Shown: in pieces, positions 38,349-51,081 of the stretch
How the letters are laid out: every line of letters starts with the position of its first letter
Position numbering within the stretch: the first letter of the stretch is position 1
NCBI GenBank assembly: GCA_027627225.1
Contig: CM051024.1
Span: 46,792,547 to 46,856,546 of the forward strand
Direction: 5' to 3'
Origin: Congeria kusceri
Lineage: Eukaryota > Mollusca > Bivalvia > Myida > Dreissenidae
DNA: 64,000 nt
Made by a program: the position numbers and the translations under genes
Notes under the pieces: model-generated
What the model was told of the DNA's origin: nothing
Database searches by the model: none
Seen by the model: the letters and a program-made list of their open reading frames with translations, nothing else

Positions 38349-41300
38349 TTATAACATTGTTGTTAAGAAGCAGGCCAGCAGCATCGTCAAGGAGACCAGA
38401 ACGGCAGCCGCACCTGCAACAATATTGAAAGCATCGCATTTTATACGTTTTTCTCTATTCGTATTAACTAAATACTATCTTAATACAACCCCTTCGCAAG
38501 TCGGAAAAAAATACCAATAATTTAATTATAAAGGCATTACTGTATGTAGCATTTTAAACCAATTAGACAAGCATAGTACCTTGACGGTATATTATGAAAA
38601 AGAAAGAAAACATGTTATATAAATGTTATGCTTCCAAGTTTGATGTTCTGCTTCTAAGTCTATCGCAGAGCGGTCGCACTGACATATAAGTTTTTAATTA
38701 TTTTATATGGAGCACATCGAGTCCTTAATTTCTATTGGATACACATATCTTCAATGGGATTAACATTTTATATACTTCATTTCTGTTTGGAAATGTAACG
38801 TACCAAAGCATCTTCCCATTCAAGGGAGACCATTCCTGAATACAGTTAAACTACCCATGTACATACCGGAAGCACATTTCCCATCACTGCCCAGGCTGTA
38901 TCCAGTTGTGCACTGGCACTTGTCGGTGGCAGTGGTTCCAGAACATTTCGAGTTGGGGTCGGCAGTGGTGCAGACAGTGTCAGACGTGCATTCTGTCAGG
39001 AGAGGAAATGCAGACGTTGTAATAATAATAATTATAATTATAACAATAATAGTATAAACAAATGCATACTCAACGTTACTGTGACCTACCCATGCGAAGA
39101 TTCGTGTTTTGCAATTTGTGCACAATACATATTTTACAAATATACATTTGACATATATGAATCAAGTAAATGTATTTAGTTCGTACTTAACATTCTTCAA
39201 AAATATATGTAGACACGAACATGAGGATACGTGCAAAGTACCATTTAATTTTAGAATATCTTTTATAATTTGATATTTATGTCTGTTATTACGCTTCGGT
39301 TGTTTAAATAATGTAGAAATTATGTACAATAATATTGATTATAATTATTTCTGCGGAATTTCGGCGCTATTTTTATATGTTATTAACCTGCTAAAATGTA
39401 CTATTTTACGTAACATACTCAGTGCGCATTTCCCTTCGTTTCCCATGAGATGAGTGGTCTTGCACTGGCATTTGTCTGTGGCTGCTGTTCCAGAGCATTC
39501 CGAGTTGGTGTCCAGAGCGGTGCAGGTAGTAGAGGCTATACAAGCTGAATATAAAATCAACAAATATTATCTTTGACCATTATATATGTATATTATTTTA
39601 CGACAAATAAACATGACAAGTATCCTGTTTGTATCCACAAAACAAAACATTTTAATCAACGTCCCAACCTACACCTAATACTAACGTATACATTAATGTC
39701 AGACCATAATAATTTATAGAAATTTAATTACAAACCATTGACGATAAACCAACCGTATTCATGTATATAACACAATACAACATACATCTCAATTAAATTG
39801 TAAATTTAATTTAGAATGGTTTAAAATGATTGTCATCACGTATCATAAAATAATGCAAGGAATTCAGCCATATTCACCTTTGCCGGTACATGTATTAGCT
39901 ATCATGGCTGATATCGTTCCACATTTACACTTCAGCGTTGACGTGTTACACAAAGCGTTGGTGATTGAGTTACATTCTGTGCCGGTAGCAGTACATACAG
40001 TGGAGGTAACATCTGTAAACAAGTAAAACAATCATAGATGCGTATGTCAGACGTGATTAGGAGATTGCAACATATGATTGTTGAAGACATACTAAATTAC
40101 ATTTAATACACAAATTCTGCATCGTATTATGAGATGATGTTGCATAATATGTTCAGTCGTTACGCTCAAATTAGAAAGGTTAAGCGAAATAGGAGAAACT
40201 TCTGATAGTGATGAGTTTATACATATCCACCGTATGTTTTTTGTAATTGTTCTGCAAAAGGATATGATAGCAATGTCTTGATTAGGTAGGTTTTGGAAAG
40301 CAAAGCAGTGACATGGTAAGGCTTACATATTTTCCACTAATATAATACATGATAATACTCATTATAGCTTACCTATCTTAAAATAATTTTTATGTAAAAT
40401 ATATACAATTCCAAAAGACATAATTATTATTCCGATAGACTAACAAGTTGTGGTCTACAACAAGCATTAGCTGTATCAATGGACCCATAATGTACTAGCA
40501 TGTGGGCACAGTGTGGTTCAAGTTCGGCCACTACATACCCTGATAACATTTCCAATCAGTTGCCGCCAGGCTGTACCCAGTCTTGCATCGGCATTTGTCA
40601 GTGGAACCGGTTCCAGAGCATTCGGAGTTAATGTCTAAACTGGTGCAGGTCGTATGTGCGACACATGCTGTTTATATAAACACTACTAAAATAACGAGTA
40701 AAACATTGCAACATACTCTTTCACGTTTAAGTGAACATTTTATTAAAGTACATGTATATTGCAATAATATGTACTTTATGCAAGGAAATTTGTCGGATTT
40801 GTCGTCTCCTGAAATTTAATAAACGATTGTTGTTACTGATATACTAAATAAAAAAAACAAAATAGCAATATCTATAAATAGCCCTTTAGAAACATTTTAG
40901 TAATGTGTTGTTTTCCTTGCATAGACAATAGGCGATGTAAATTACATTTACGATCTTTTAACTCACAAACAATATGGTACTTATATAATACATAAATAGC
41001 CTTTTAAAAATGTTTTCAACCATCTGGTATAAATATGCATTTTACAAATAAATAGTAAGTAATTCTGACTTGTGGCTGTACACGCAACGGTAGCCATCGG
41101 CGCGTAAACTGCACACTTGCACTTCAGGGTCGCTATATCACACACAGCGTTGGCAATTCCGCTACATTCCGTGCCTCCATTGGTGCAAACAGTAGCGTCA
41201 ACATCTGTCAACAAATTAAATGCATTTGTATTCAATCATGATGGTGATGATAATGATGATGATGATAAAGATAATGATGATGATGATGATTATGACGAGG

Positions 41301-41935
41301 AGGAGGAAGAGGATGTGGTTCCTGATGATGATGATGGTGATGATTAGATGATGATGATGATGATGGTGATGATTATGATGATGATTATCATGAAGACGAT
41401 GATGCCGAGCAGCAGGAAGATGTGGTTCATTATGATGATGATGCTGATTATACTAATCATGATGCTGTTGCTGATGATGTTAATGATGATAATGTTCCTG
41501 CTGCTGCTGATGATGATGATGATTCCGAGGAGGATTACATGGTTCATGATAATGATGATGATAATTATACTGCTGCTGCTGCTGATGATGAGGATGATGG
41601 TTATCCTGTTGCTGCTGCTGATGATGATGATGCCTAGGAGGAGGAGGATGTGGCTCATGATGATGATGATGATAATGATGATGATGATATTGATGATGTT
41701 GATGATAATGCTGCTGCTGATGATGATGATGATAATGATGATGATGGTGATTATGATGATAATGGTGGTGGTGGAGGTGGTGGTGATGATGGTAATGATG
41801 ATGATAATAATTATGATAACGATGATGATGATGATGATGTCGATGATAATGATGATACTGCTGCTGCTGATGATGATAATGATGATGATGGTGATGATGA
41901 TGCCGAGGAGGTGGAGGATGTGTTTGATGAAGAGG

Positions 41936-41971
<36 letters not shown>

Positions 41972-42425
41972 GTTATTATTATATTTATAATTATTGCATT
42001 ACGTTCACCTGCAAAATTACGATATTAATAATTATATATTGAGGAAATGTCAATAATACTGGCTGACGAACAATATGTATCGCAATTTACCTCGTAAGTA
42101 CTATAGTTACCAAATAATAAAATATCTAAAAATATGTATTGGTGTAAGCTAGAGCCGTATAGACGACAAAAAACAATTACTAAATGTCATACTTGCTGTT
42201 TCACATGGCACCATGTATGTGTGCACCAGCAAAGCGACAAACGCGCAAACAAGTGACGACGACTGAAAACATATATACAACTACACGGCATCATTATACA
42301 TATTCTTACGTACAGAACATGTAATTTGGATGACATCCATAGTAGTCAATACGATTGAAAACATCAAACATGGAAATAATTAACGCATACTAGTTAGTAC
42401 AACGTACTTTGTTTGGGATCTGCAT
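38349..42425 (-). CDS. secreted, probably GPI-anchored protein with five six-cysteine (EB/EGF-like) modules
   Basis: Eight exons, listed in transcription order: 42425-42408, 42262-42193, 41204-41070, 40667-40539, 40012-39878, 39544-39419, 38992-38867, 38413-38349. They sum to 804 bases, an exact 267-residue frame ending in TAA, with AG/GT signals at every junction. Residues 1-29 look like a signal peptide (core LVCAFVALLV). Five modules of 42-45 residues follow, one per exon, each bounded by phase-1 introns and each with six Cys in the pattern C, C, C, C-x-C, C. Two kinds occur in the order II-I-II-I-I. Type I has a NSECSGT and TDKCQC core; type II has a TLKCKC core. The last 21 residues (GAAAVLVSLTMLLACF...) are hydrophobic with no charged tail, which suggests a GPI signal after the SG pair. 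The function is unknown; cell-surface binding is a guess. The first six-codon exon is the least certain. Confidence 0.75.
41236..41980. repeat. (GAT)n microsatellite with about 110-bp higher-order structure, then (TTA)n
   Basis: About 700 bp of GAT/GCT/AAT triplets, interrupted by a GAGGAGGA-GATGTGGTTC-like block at about 41299, 41405, 41528, 41637 and 41903. It ends in (TTA)n from 41936. It fills the second intron of the cysteine-rich gene, so the long acidic or Met-rich frames here are artefacts. Confidence 0.9.
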
Positions 42426-42540
42426 GTTGCAAAACTATGAATATTCTGTATATTACAATTTATAAGTGTTGTCAAGTAAACAGCATTGCAGTTTATACCA
42501 CTATAATGATTATCAATAAATCTCGATATAGATTGATACT

Positions 42541-45500
42541 CTAGTTTCCATCTGCACGAAAATAAACATTTTGGTACCAAAAACGGTCGCTATAGCGGAG
42601 GACTTGCAATATATTGCAGTAAAGAGTTGACTGATAATATATCCGTTGTACCAACCAACCAAAATGGAATAGTGTGGTTAAAACTAGACAATAAGTTGTT
42701 TGCTCTAGAGTCAGATATATATTTGTGTCATGCTTATATTCCACCTGTTAATTCAAAAGTTCTAATTGACCAAGATTTTGATTTCTTCGGATGAAATAGA
42801 AAAGAGAATTGAAAAATATGGATAACTTGGTAAAACATGCATTACAGGTGATCTTAATTCCAGTCCAGGTAATTTGTCAGATATTCTTGAATTTGATAAA
42901 TATCTTGACTCTTTAAAAGATCTAGATACAGAAAATACTATAACTATTTTTCAATATTACGCAACAATCCAGACAAGGTCATTGATAACAATGGAAAAAA
43001 ACTGATTAACCGATGCAAATCCACTAACCATATAATTGTAAATGGACGTCTTAACAAGGAGCAAAAAAATCAATTTACATTCTCGTCAACCCGAGGCATG
43101 AGTATAACTGACTATTTAATTGTAAATACAAACGATGTCGATCTCGTAAATGAATTTCAAATACTCGACTGGAAACACTTTACCGATCACGCAGCTATTT
43201 ATTTCTCAATAAAATGTAATACAAAAACTAGAACTATACCACCTGACGAATATACAGAAGAAACTAAGCTTGTTTTCAACGCGAGTTTGGTTGAACAATT
43301 TCAAGAATCTTTAAAAGAAAATATCAGTTCCCTAAATGACTTACATAATGAAAATATAAACCGTGAAATAAAATGTGACACAGACTGTATATATGATAAT
43401 GCGGTCAAAATATTCGGAAAAACAACCAGTTCGAATCACAATCAAAATAACCACAACAAATCACGTTCTCCAAAATGGTTTGATAATAATTAATACACGA
43501 CGAAGAAAAATTTCAAACGCGCGCGAAACGTGTTCAACAAATCTAAAACTGATGAAAATAGAAATCATTTTGTAAAAATGAGAACTCTGTACAACAAAAC
43601 AAGGAAAAAAGCTAACGTTAAATACAAACTATCAGAAGGAAAAAAGCTTGAAAATACCACTAAATCAAATCCAAAACAATTTATGGAAATCTCTAAAAAA
43701 AAATGCTATAAACAGACGTCAAACACTGATGACAGTCCAAAATTAGATGACCTGTATACGCATTTTAATAATTTATTAGGCGAACAGCCCACTCAAATAA
43801 ACGACAATATAAATTTCACTGAAACAACAGATAATGATTTAGACAAAGAATTCACCATGGACGAAATAAAAGCTGCCGTTTTCCATCAAAACAATAATAA
43901 GTCATGTGGTCCAGATAATATAACTGCAGAAATAATTAAGTCATCATTTAACATATTAGCACCACATTTACTTTTAATCTACAATAAACTATTTAAAAAT
44001 GCAGAATATCCGGAAAGCTGGGGTCTGGGGTTTATAGTTTCTATATTTAAAGGCAGGAAATCAAACGAAGCAAGCAACTATAGAGGTATAACCTTAAATA
44101 ACATTTTAGCAAAGATATACTCACAACTACTACTTAATCGTCTAACAAATTGGACAAATAAACACGAAAAAATCAGTAACTGTCAGTTTGGTTATCAAAA
44201 AGGAAAAAGTACGACAGACTGCATATTTGTACTCCACGCAATAATATCAAAAATAATTAATTCAGGACAAAAATTATACACTGTTTTTATTGATTATCAA
44301 CACTGCTATGATAAAATCAATAACACACTGCTTTGGCAAAAATTAATGTCAGAAAATGTAAGTTCAAAAATGATAAATGCCCTCAAGGCAATGTACAGTG
44401 TCGTTAAATCCGCAATTAAATTTAATCACAACTTGTCTGACCCTATCCTTATACACCAAGGTGCGAAACAGGGTGACGCTAGTTCATCATTGCTGTTCAT
44501 GATGTTCGTAAATGACATATTGAACCACATAAACACAGACATAGATGATTTATTCACTATTAACGAACTAAAGTTATTTATAATACTATATGCTGACGAC
44601 CAGATTCTTTTTGCAACCTCCCCAACAGCACTACAAACCATGCTTACGGACATAGAGACATACTGTAACACGTGGAAATTGAAAACTAATACAGCCAAAA
44701 CAAAAGTTTTAATTTTTGAAAAAGGAACACGCTACACGAATGTTGATATCTTCCTATATGGTGAAAAACTGGAAGTAGTCACTTCTTTCAAATATCTGGG
44801 AGTATACTTCTTTAAAAATGGTAATTTCAATAGAACACAAACATGTATAGCAGACCACGCCTCGAATCAATGCACCGACAATTCTCAGTGTTCAATAATT
44901 ACGTGTTTAGCACAAAAAGCAAACTAAAACTTTTCGATATCCTTGTTGCGTCCGTATTAAATTACTCATCCGAAATATGGGGAACTGCGCGGGCAAACGA
45001 TATAGAAGCCATGCATACAAAAATTTTAAGAAAAATACTATGCGTTAATAAGTCAACAAATCTTAGCGCGTTATATGGGGAATTAGGACGAATGCCATTC
45101 AAAGAAATACAGAAAATAAATATTATTAAATATTGGTTTAAACGGATTTCGTCAAATGAAAACAGCTAATTAAAATCATATATAACATGCTAAAAAACGA
45201 TGCGAATAACGGTCATACATATAACAATCAAAACTGGGCTTGTCACGTGAAAACCATTCTCGAAAACATTGGCATGTCTGACCTATGGATTAACCAAAAT
45301 ATAACCGAAGCGCAGTTAATACTATGCAAACAAAGAATACTAGACAGTTATACACACACCTGGAATAGCGAGGTAAACAATTCTCCAAGCCTATCTTCTT
45401 ATTGCTTATTTAAACAAAACTTAACACTAGAAACGTATTTAGACAATTTAAATGAAACAAAATATAAAATCGCCTTAAGTAGGTTCCGGTTATCATCACA

Positions 45501-45783
45501 TAATCTTGAAATAGAAAGAGGACGATACTATAATATTGACAGAGAAAATCGTAAGTGTAAATTTTGCAACATGAACGCAATAGAAAATGATTATCATTTC
45601 TTGTTAGTCTGTCCAATATATACACACATTATAAAAAAAGTCCTAAAACAACATTTTTGAAGGTGGCCAACAATTTCGAAGTTTAAAAGATTAATGTCCA
45701 GTGAAAATAAAAATGAAACAATAAGTGTAGCGAAGTTCATTTATGAAGCAACTAATTTACGACGCCAATTAGAACGTAATTAA
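42541..45783 (+). pseudogene. 5'-truncated LINE with APE endonuclease, reverse transcriptase and zinc-knuckle tail
   Basis: From about 42549 the endonuclease can be read: RYSGGLAIYCSKELT, then after a frameshift and a TAA, TCITGDLNSSPG (42841-), another frameshift near 42955, then GMSITDYLIVN and FTDHAAIYF. A single TAA at 43491 interrupts the linker in an otherwise continuous frame. The reverse transcriptase (43530-44927) has SCGPDNITAEI, NYRGITLNN, FGYQKGKSTTDCI, motif A FIDYQHCYDKI, QGAKQGDASS and YADD, all catalytic Asp present. Frameshifts at about 44850 and 45170 and a TGA at 45658 precede the last frame. That frame holds CKFCNMNAIENDYHFLLVC and ends at TAA 45781-45783. The target-primed start of the element (N-terminal endonuclease) is missing. 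It lies 115 bp upstream of the first exon of the cysteine-rich gene. Confidence 0.9.
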
Positions 45784-46399
45784 AACATCATTTACCAGTA
45801 AAATTTTAAGTATCCTAGTCATAAACTACGGAACTACTGATTTTTATTTTACGCAAACATGTTTGATTTTTTAATCATTAAATACTTCCTCCTAGTAGTA
45901 TTTAAATAATATATGAGCAATGATGTTTGTTTCTCTCCAATTATAAATGTATTATCTTTACTTCTTGTCAATAAAAATATAACTGTGTTTAACCATTTTA
46001 TTAGACAATTATACGTTCCACTTCTGCCATTACTTGTAAATATTTATACTTATTCATATATTTATTCTAAGAGCTTGTATAAGCTTTATTGCTGAATATA
46101 TGTTGTTGTTGTTGTTGTTGATTAGCAATGTATTGTACCGTTTTGAAAACTAACATCGGTTAACATTGTATAAGACAATAATGAATAATAATAATAGTAA
46201 TGCAGCAGGAGAAAGGTAATTACTAACTTTGATAACGTAATTCATTTGTAATGTAATTTATGCGAATTAAAAATATTATTTGAAAGTGTTTATAGTTAAA
46301 TGTTTAATAATAACTAGTATTATGTTGATACACACGAAGAACAGTAATAATATTTATTTTACAATGTATTATTATTATTATTATTATTATTATTTATTA

Positions 46400-46434
<35 letters not shown>

Positions 46435-46451
46435 GCACAAACATAAATTTT
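45784..46451. other. LINE 3' flank and (TTA)n
   Basis: Probable 3' UTR of the LINE, then AT-rich DNA with (GTT)6 near 46098 and (TTA)n at 46367-46434. No gene. Confidence 0.6.
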
Positions 46452-46682
46452 ATCTTAAAAGTAAGTAATTACCATTTTCCCGCTGCAGTATGACTGTCAC
46501 AAAGCTCGTGAGACACAGTTATGACAACACAGGACTATATAGCAAGAGAGTGTATTGTTAATGTGGACCCTTTTTATAGACGTTTCTGGGCTATCGATAT
46601 AAGCAATCTGTTATGTTACCAAAACAAACCTGCAAACAGAATGGAATGTCTTCCAAGTTGTAATATAATACATTTCTTTAGA
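46452..46682 (+). repeat. duplicated segment a, first copy
   Basis: AATTACCATTTnCCCGCT, then AGTATGACnGTCACnAAGCT, GAGACACAGTTATGAC, TCTGGGCTATC and ACATTTCTTTA recur at 52272-52505 in the same order. Both copies directly follow a microsatellite. One frame is open here but not in the other copy, so it is probably non-coding. Confidence 0.8.
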
Positions 46683-46965
46683 ACTTTAGAAAAAAACGAG
46701 TTTAGGGTTGAAACTACAACATAAATCCGGTATTTTCCACCGGCAGTGTTGACCTAGCGTCATTTCACGACGTGTGTAAAATCTGTAATCAAAGCTTTGA
46801 AATTTAGAAGTTCAGATTAAAGTTTTGCAGCTTGTCTTTAAAATTTGCAACAATTATGACTAAGGCCAAAAATATAAAAAAGGTTTGTTTCGTATCCCGC
46901 TACCTACCCATAAAAATCAATCTCCCCCCACAAATAAAAATGAACAAAGAAAAACAATTTGTTAT

Positions 46966-47000
46966 TATTTGTATTATTATTATTATTGTTATTATTATTA

Positions 47001-47084
<84 letters not shown>

Positions 47085-47117
47085 CTAGTAGTAGTAGTAG
47101 CAGCAGTAGTAGTAGTA
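46966..47117. repeat. (ATT)n then (TAG)n microsatellite
   Basis: About 72 bp of ATT triplets passes into about 80 bp of TAG triplets. Poly-Leu, poly-Ile and poly-Asn frames across it are artefacts. Confidence 0.95.
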
Positions 47118-47309
47118 TTCAGTTGTTTTTGTTCTCGGCGTCGCATATTTTGATTCAACATAGATTTAACTTGTTCCGAGCATAGCTCAATTTATATCCC
47201 TGCAGGCACACAGTTTCACTTGACCATAGACCAGTCAGATTGCGAGAATTAAAATCGTGAACAAGCAGACAAAAAACTGAACTGCGCCTAAATTGACAAC
47301 ATAATTGTA

Positions 47310-47470
47310 ACTTCACCAGCTTTCGCGAGTCTTTTCTCTACGCACAGTAAAATTTCGCGTACCTTTGGTGTTTGCTTACGTCCAGTTTGTATTATAATTA
47401 TGCAAATTATACAGTTTGTGATTGGGTTCACTCGTCTGCTTATATTTTGACACATACAGCTTACAAGCAT
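47310..47470 (+). repeat. duplicated segment b, first copy
   Basis: CGAGTCTTTTCTCTACGCA and later CACTCGTCTGCTTATATTTTG match CGAGTCTTTACGCTACGCA and AACTCGTCTGCTAAAATATTG at 55635-55790 with several indels between. Moderate similarity. Confidence 0.5.
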
Positions 47471-48489
47471 GAATCATCTCTACAGCACACTGTTTCACTT
47501 TTCTGTTTTATGGTTGTCATAGTACCTCAAATAATTGAGTCTAGTATATTCAACAAAATTATGTATGGAATGATTATGTTGTAATGCATAGTGTTAAGGT
47601 TTATGCATCATATGTATATACAACTGTACGCCTATGCTGAAGATTTGGCCTTAAAACATAACATATTCAATGCTAAATATAAGAATAATGAAACTCCAGA
47701 GACAAAACCAGGAGAGAAACCCTGCATATAATCCGCTGGTCATTTATTTGGGGCAAGTGACCAATTGCCTATATAATACTGGACAATACGCACAACAATA
47801 CGCACAACACAGTACAACACATACAAATGATTAAAGCTGGGGTCAGGCCTTTTTTTCATTTCCGGAGGAAATGGTAATGAAAACTTTTTGTCTGGTAATA
47901 CATGTCACTGTTGATTACTTATAGTGAGTCTTTGTTCAATTACAAAACAGTTGAACACGCAATTTTACAATGATTAAAACATTTATAAAGTATGCAGGAA
48001 TAACTACATTACCAATGCAAAATCCCTCAGTTCTGGTCATGAGTAGTATTGCTACATATATATGTAATTATATGTTATCGACCATGCTCCATTGGAAATG
48101 CTATTCAAGAAAAATGCAACGATACGCATTATCACGACATGTTTAAGAAATGTAAAAAAAACTGGACAGGCAATCGAAATCGATGGAAAAAGTCGACGGT
48201 GCTTGGATAGATTGTACATATGCGAGTCATCAGTATTATTAAACGACTTGTCGAAAGTTTTCAAACTTGTATCTAGACAAATAGGCTCTCTATAAGAAAA
48301 TCTCTTGTTTCAAATAATATTTCATTTTGTATAACATAACAATTTGAAAACGATCTTATATTGATGAAAGCCTATTGGTTTACTACACTGATTGTAAACA
48401 CACGCGGAAAGTAACAGTGACGACGACCCAGTACAGACCTGAGCCACACAATGTCGACACAATCACCCCCATGTTCGAAATATAACGAC

Positions 48490-49185
48490 TTGTTACTTGA
48501 TGTTTTAGTGTCAACATGGATTTCTAAAGCAGCATTGTCTTGAAAGATTGAAGTACTGATTATAAAATATAAATTTACATTCTGAAATGGTATATGTAAT
48601 AAAATAGCGTTAATGGTTTTGTACCTAAACAAATTAAGAAATAAAATAGGTACCGCAGTACAGATATGGTGCCAGCAAAATGTTTGAATAATAACCAACA
48701 ATAGTTTAAGTATATATAACAAAATCCAAACGTATGCAAAAATCTGCATTTGAATAAAAGAATGTTCTCCTACAAAGAATCAGATATGTTACAATAAATG
48801 TATAAGGTAATCTTTCTTTGCGGGGTACCTTCAAGCAAAGTGGACTCTATGATCAAAACAAGTTATGCATGCATCATATGTTTTGCATAAAGGTAAGGGA
48901 CTGTTTGTAGACCGTAATAATTTATTTCGCAATCGTACGACTGTGAACAAGAATGCCGATTAGTTTACAATGGCCACGAACATGCTTTAGAATTCTTGGT
49001 AGATTAAATCTTGATTGGCGTCATCAATATTATTTTTGTTCCTAATGTCATATCCAGTCATATACCTATTGAGATTGGTTTTAGATCTAGAAAAGTGTAG
49101 TTCTTAAATCATAAGATTAGAACACATTTAAAACTTATTTCGAAACAAATATATACATGTATTTAACATCATGATTTGTATTACA
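48490..49185 (+). repeat. duplicated segment c, first copy
   Basis: Matches 58590-59290 along its length. Shared anchors include AAGTACTGATTAT, AATAGTTTAAG, CTTTCTTT-GCGGGGTACCTTC, CCnATTAGTTTnCAATG and AAATCATAAGATTAG. Diverged by substitutions and indels but collinear. No coding frame is shared. Confidence 0.8.
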
Positions 49186-49219
49186 TGTAATGTGTTTGGA
49201 ACCGGCATGTTGCACAATT

Positions 49220-49920
49220 ATGTTCACAAATAAGGAAATGCTGCCGGAAGACGTCTGTTTTACCCAAAATCGGGCAAAATCGGACGGCACCTGCCAAGCA
49301 GCAGTTGCAATCGATGGATGGCAGCTAAAAAAATTTGGTATTCGTAGCGCCAGCCGCTGTTCTTAAAAGGTAACGCCGACCGGGAGATTTATTTCGGGGT
49401 CAGGGAGGTCAGAACACATCTGCCGGGCACCTGGACGGCGTTTGCTTAGATCGGGCGGTGGCAGTCTGTTTTTCACTTTTAAAAATTGTTCCAATTTTAA
49501 CGGCGACCGTACGGGTACCTTCCTGGCGCCAGCAGCCCCCGTTCTTGTTGTGACTTATGCCCGGGTCACAACTAACTAACTGCCGCCGGACGGCGTCTAT
49601 TTTATCCAAAATCGAGCAAAATTGGACGGTGACCGCACAGCCGCCGTTGCAGTCGGGCGGTAGCAGCTGAAAAGTTATCTCATCGGACGGCGCCCGTCGA
49701 AGTTTAAGAAATACTTAAAAGTTTCTTCCGGGGTCAGGAGTTCGAAAACACCCAGGCCGGACATCGTCTAATCGCCAGACGGCATTTTCTTTGATCGGGC
49801 GGTGGCCGTACGATATTTCTACTTTAAATACATCGTCAAATTTCAACGGCGTACGAGTGAAAACCTTCCTGGCGGCGGCCGGCCGACTTACATTGACTGG
49901 ATACCTTTTTCAATACATTT
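49220..49920. repeat. GC-rich tandem dimer, about 350-bp unit
   Basis: GCCGGAnGnCGTCTnTTTTA, CAAAATCGnGCAAAAT and TTGCAnTCG-nGGnAGCAGCT recur about 346 bp apart (49236 and 49582). A second half with TTTCnGGGGTCAG and TTTGATCGGGCGGTGGC also recurs (about 49398 and 49735). CGGACGG and GGGCGGT motifs are frequent. It stands out as a CG-rich island in AT-rich DNA; no reading frame is shared by the two units. Confidence 0.7.
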
Positions 49921-50950
49921 GATTTGCAGTCATCTACAATCCTGAGCGGTATCGTCCGATTCATATAATCACCGCACGGGTTATTGGCCGGTAGTAGCCC
50001 GTTGCTCAAACTGCTTGTTCCGGCGACCGATTGAGTTTGTGACCACGCGAGGCAACAAATATATATAACGCGCAGCGCCTGTCAGATTCCAAAAATTGCC
50101 GATGCTTTAGAGTTTGTTAAAATCGGACGGCTACCGTTCTATTTTTGCTTAGGCATTAAACATAAATATGATGTACTTTAAAAAATTTCACCAACAATGC
50201 AATTTACACCACTTTAACAATCAAAATACATTGAAACGTTTGTTTGTTTTGTTTTTTTAATTACAAATTATTTAGAATACTAAATTGCCATAATTGCTCT
50301 TTAGAAAACGTCATATTTCTGTTGCGCGTTATAATTCTAATTCTAATAAGCCAGATTTTTTTCACTATGACTACATTGTGATTATACCGACAAATATAAT
50401 ACTTTATTAAATAAAACATTCTAACACGGCACGCGGCTAGTTTTCCAAAGATGAAGAAAATAAAACAAGGGTTATTCTGCAACAAATAATGGGCGGAACC
50501 TAATGCTTTGAAAATAGTTCAAGAAATTCGAAGAAATTGTTCGGTAAAATGCACGTCCTTAAACGCTTGATGGACAAATTGTGATTACAAATCATTTCTG
50601 CATTATGTAGCGCAATAAAACCACATTTGTACTATATATTTTAAATTTAAGTTCACAAAATAGGTAACGTTGTTTAAATATGTGTAAATATTCTTTTAAT
50701 TTGCGCTTGTTAGCATAAGATTTTCACTGTATTTATCAATAAGTATGACGTTGATTCTTCGCTCAATATTTGTCAATGAAGATGACGTCATATTGAATTG
50801 TTATGATTAATAGACGTCACGGAAACGCACGTGTGAATGTACTTTGTGAGTGAAAAATGGGCGGAGTAAAGATAAACTAGTTTTCATTCATAACCTTTAA
50901 AATAAAGACGAATTATTTATAAGATCGTGTTAAAATTGAAATAATTGACA

Positions 50951-51081
50951 GGTTAGCGTTGGTTATTGCGGTAATAACCAACGGTTTGTCGTTCCGATGC
51001 TTATTATCAAACAATTAAATTTAATTCCTATGCACCAGAACTCCAAACCGTTGGTTATGTCCGCAAAAACCAACGCTTACC
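50951..51081. mobile_element. hairpin MITE with 36-bp inverted ends
   Basis: Left end GGTTAGCGTTGGTTATTGCG plus ATAACCAACGGTTTG is inverted at 51044-51081. Only about 55 bp lies between. Inner bases TCGTTCCGATGC also occur, changed, near 62452, where another hairpin-like repeat lies. Confidence 0.8.

Noticed and set aside
41344..42042. Long Met-, Asp- or Ile-rich reading frames
   Set aside because: Artefacts of GAT and TTA triplet repeats inside an intron of the cysteine-rich gene.
46521..46724. 67-codon frame in duplicated segment a
   Set aside because: The counterpart at 52300 has stops and indels in this frame, so coding is unlikely.
46832..47185. Ile/Ser-, Leu/Val- and Asn/Thr-repeat frames
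   Set aside because: Artefacts of the (ATT)n(TAG)n microsatellite.
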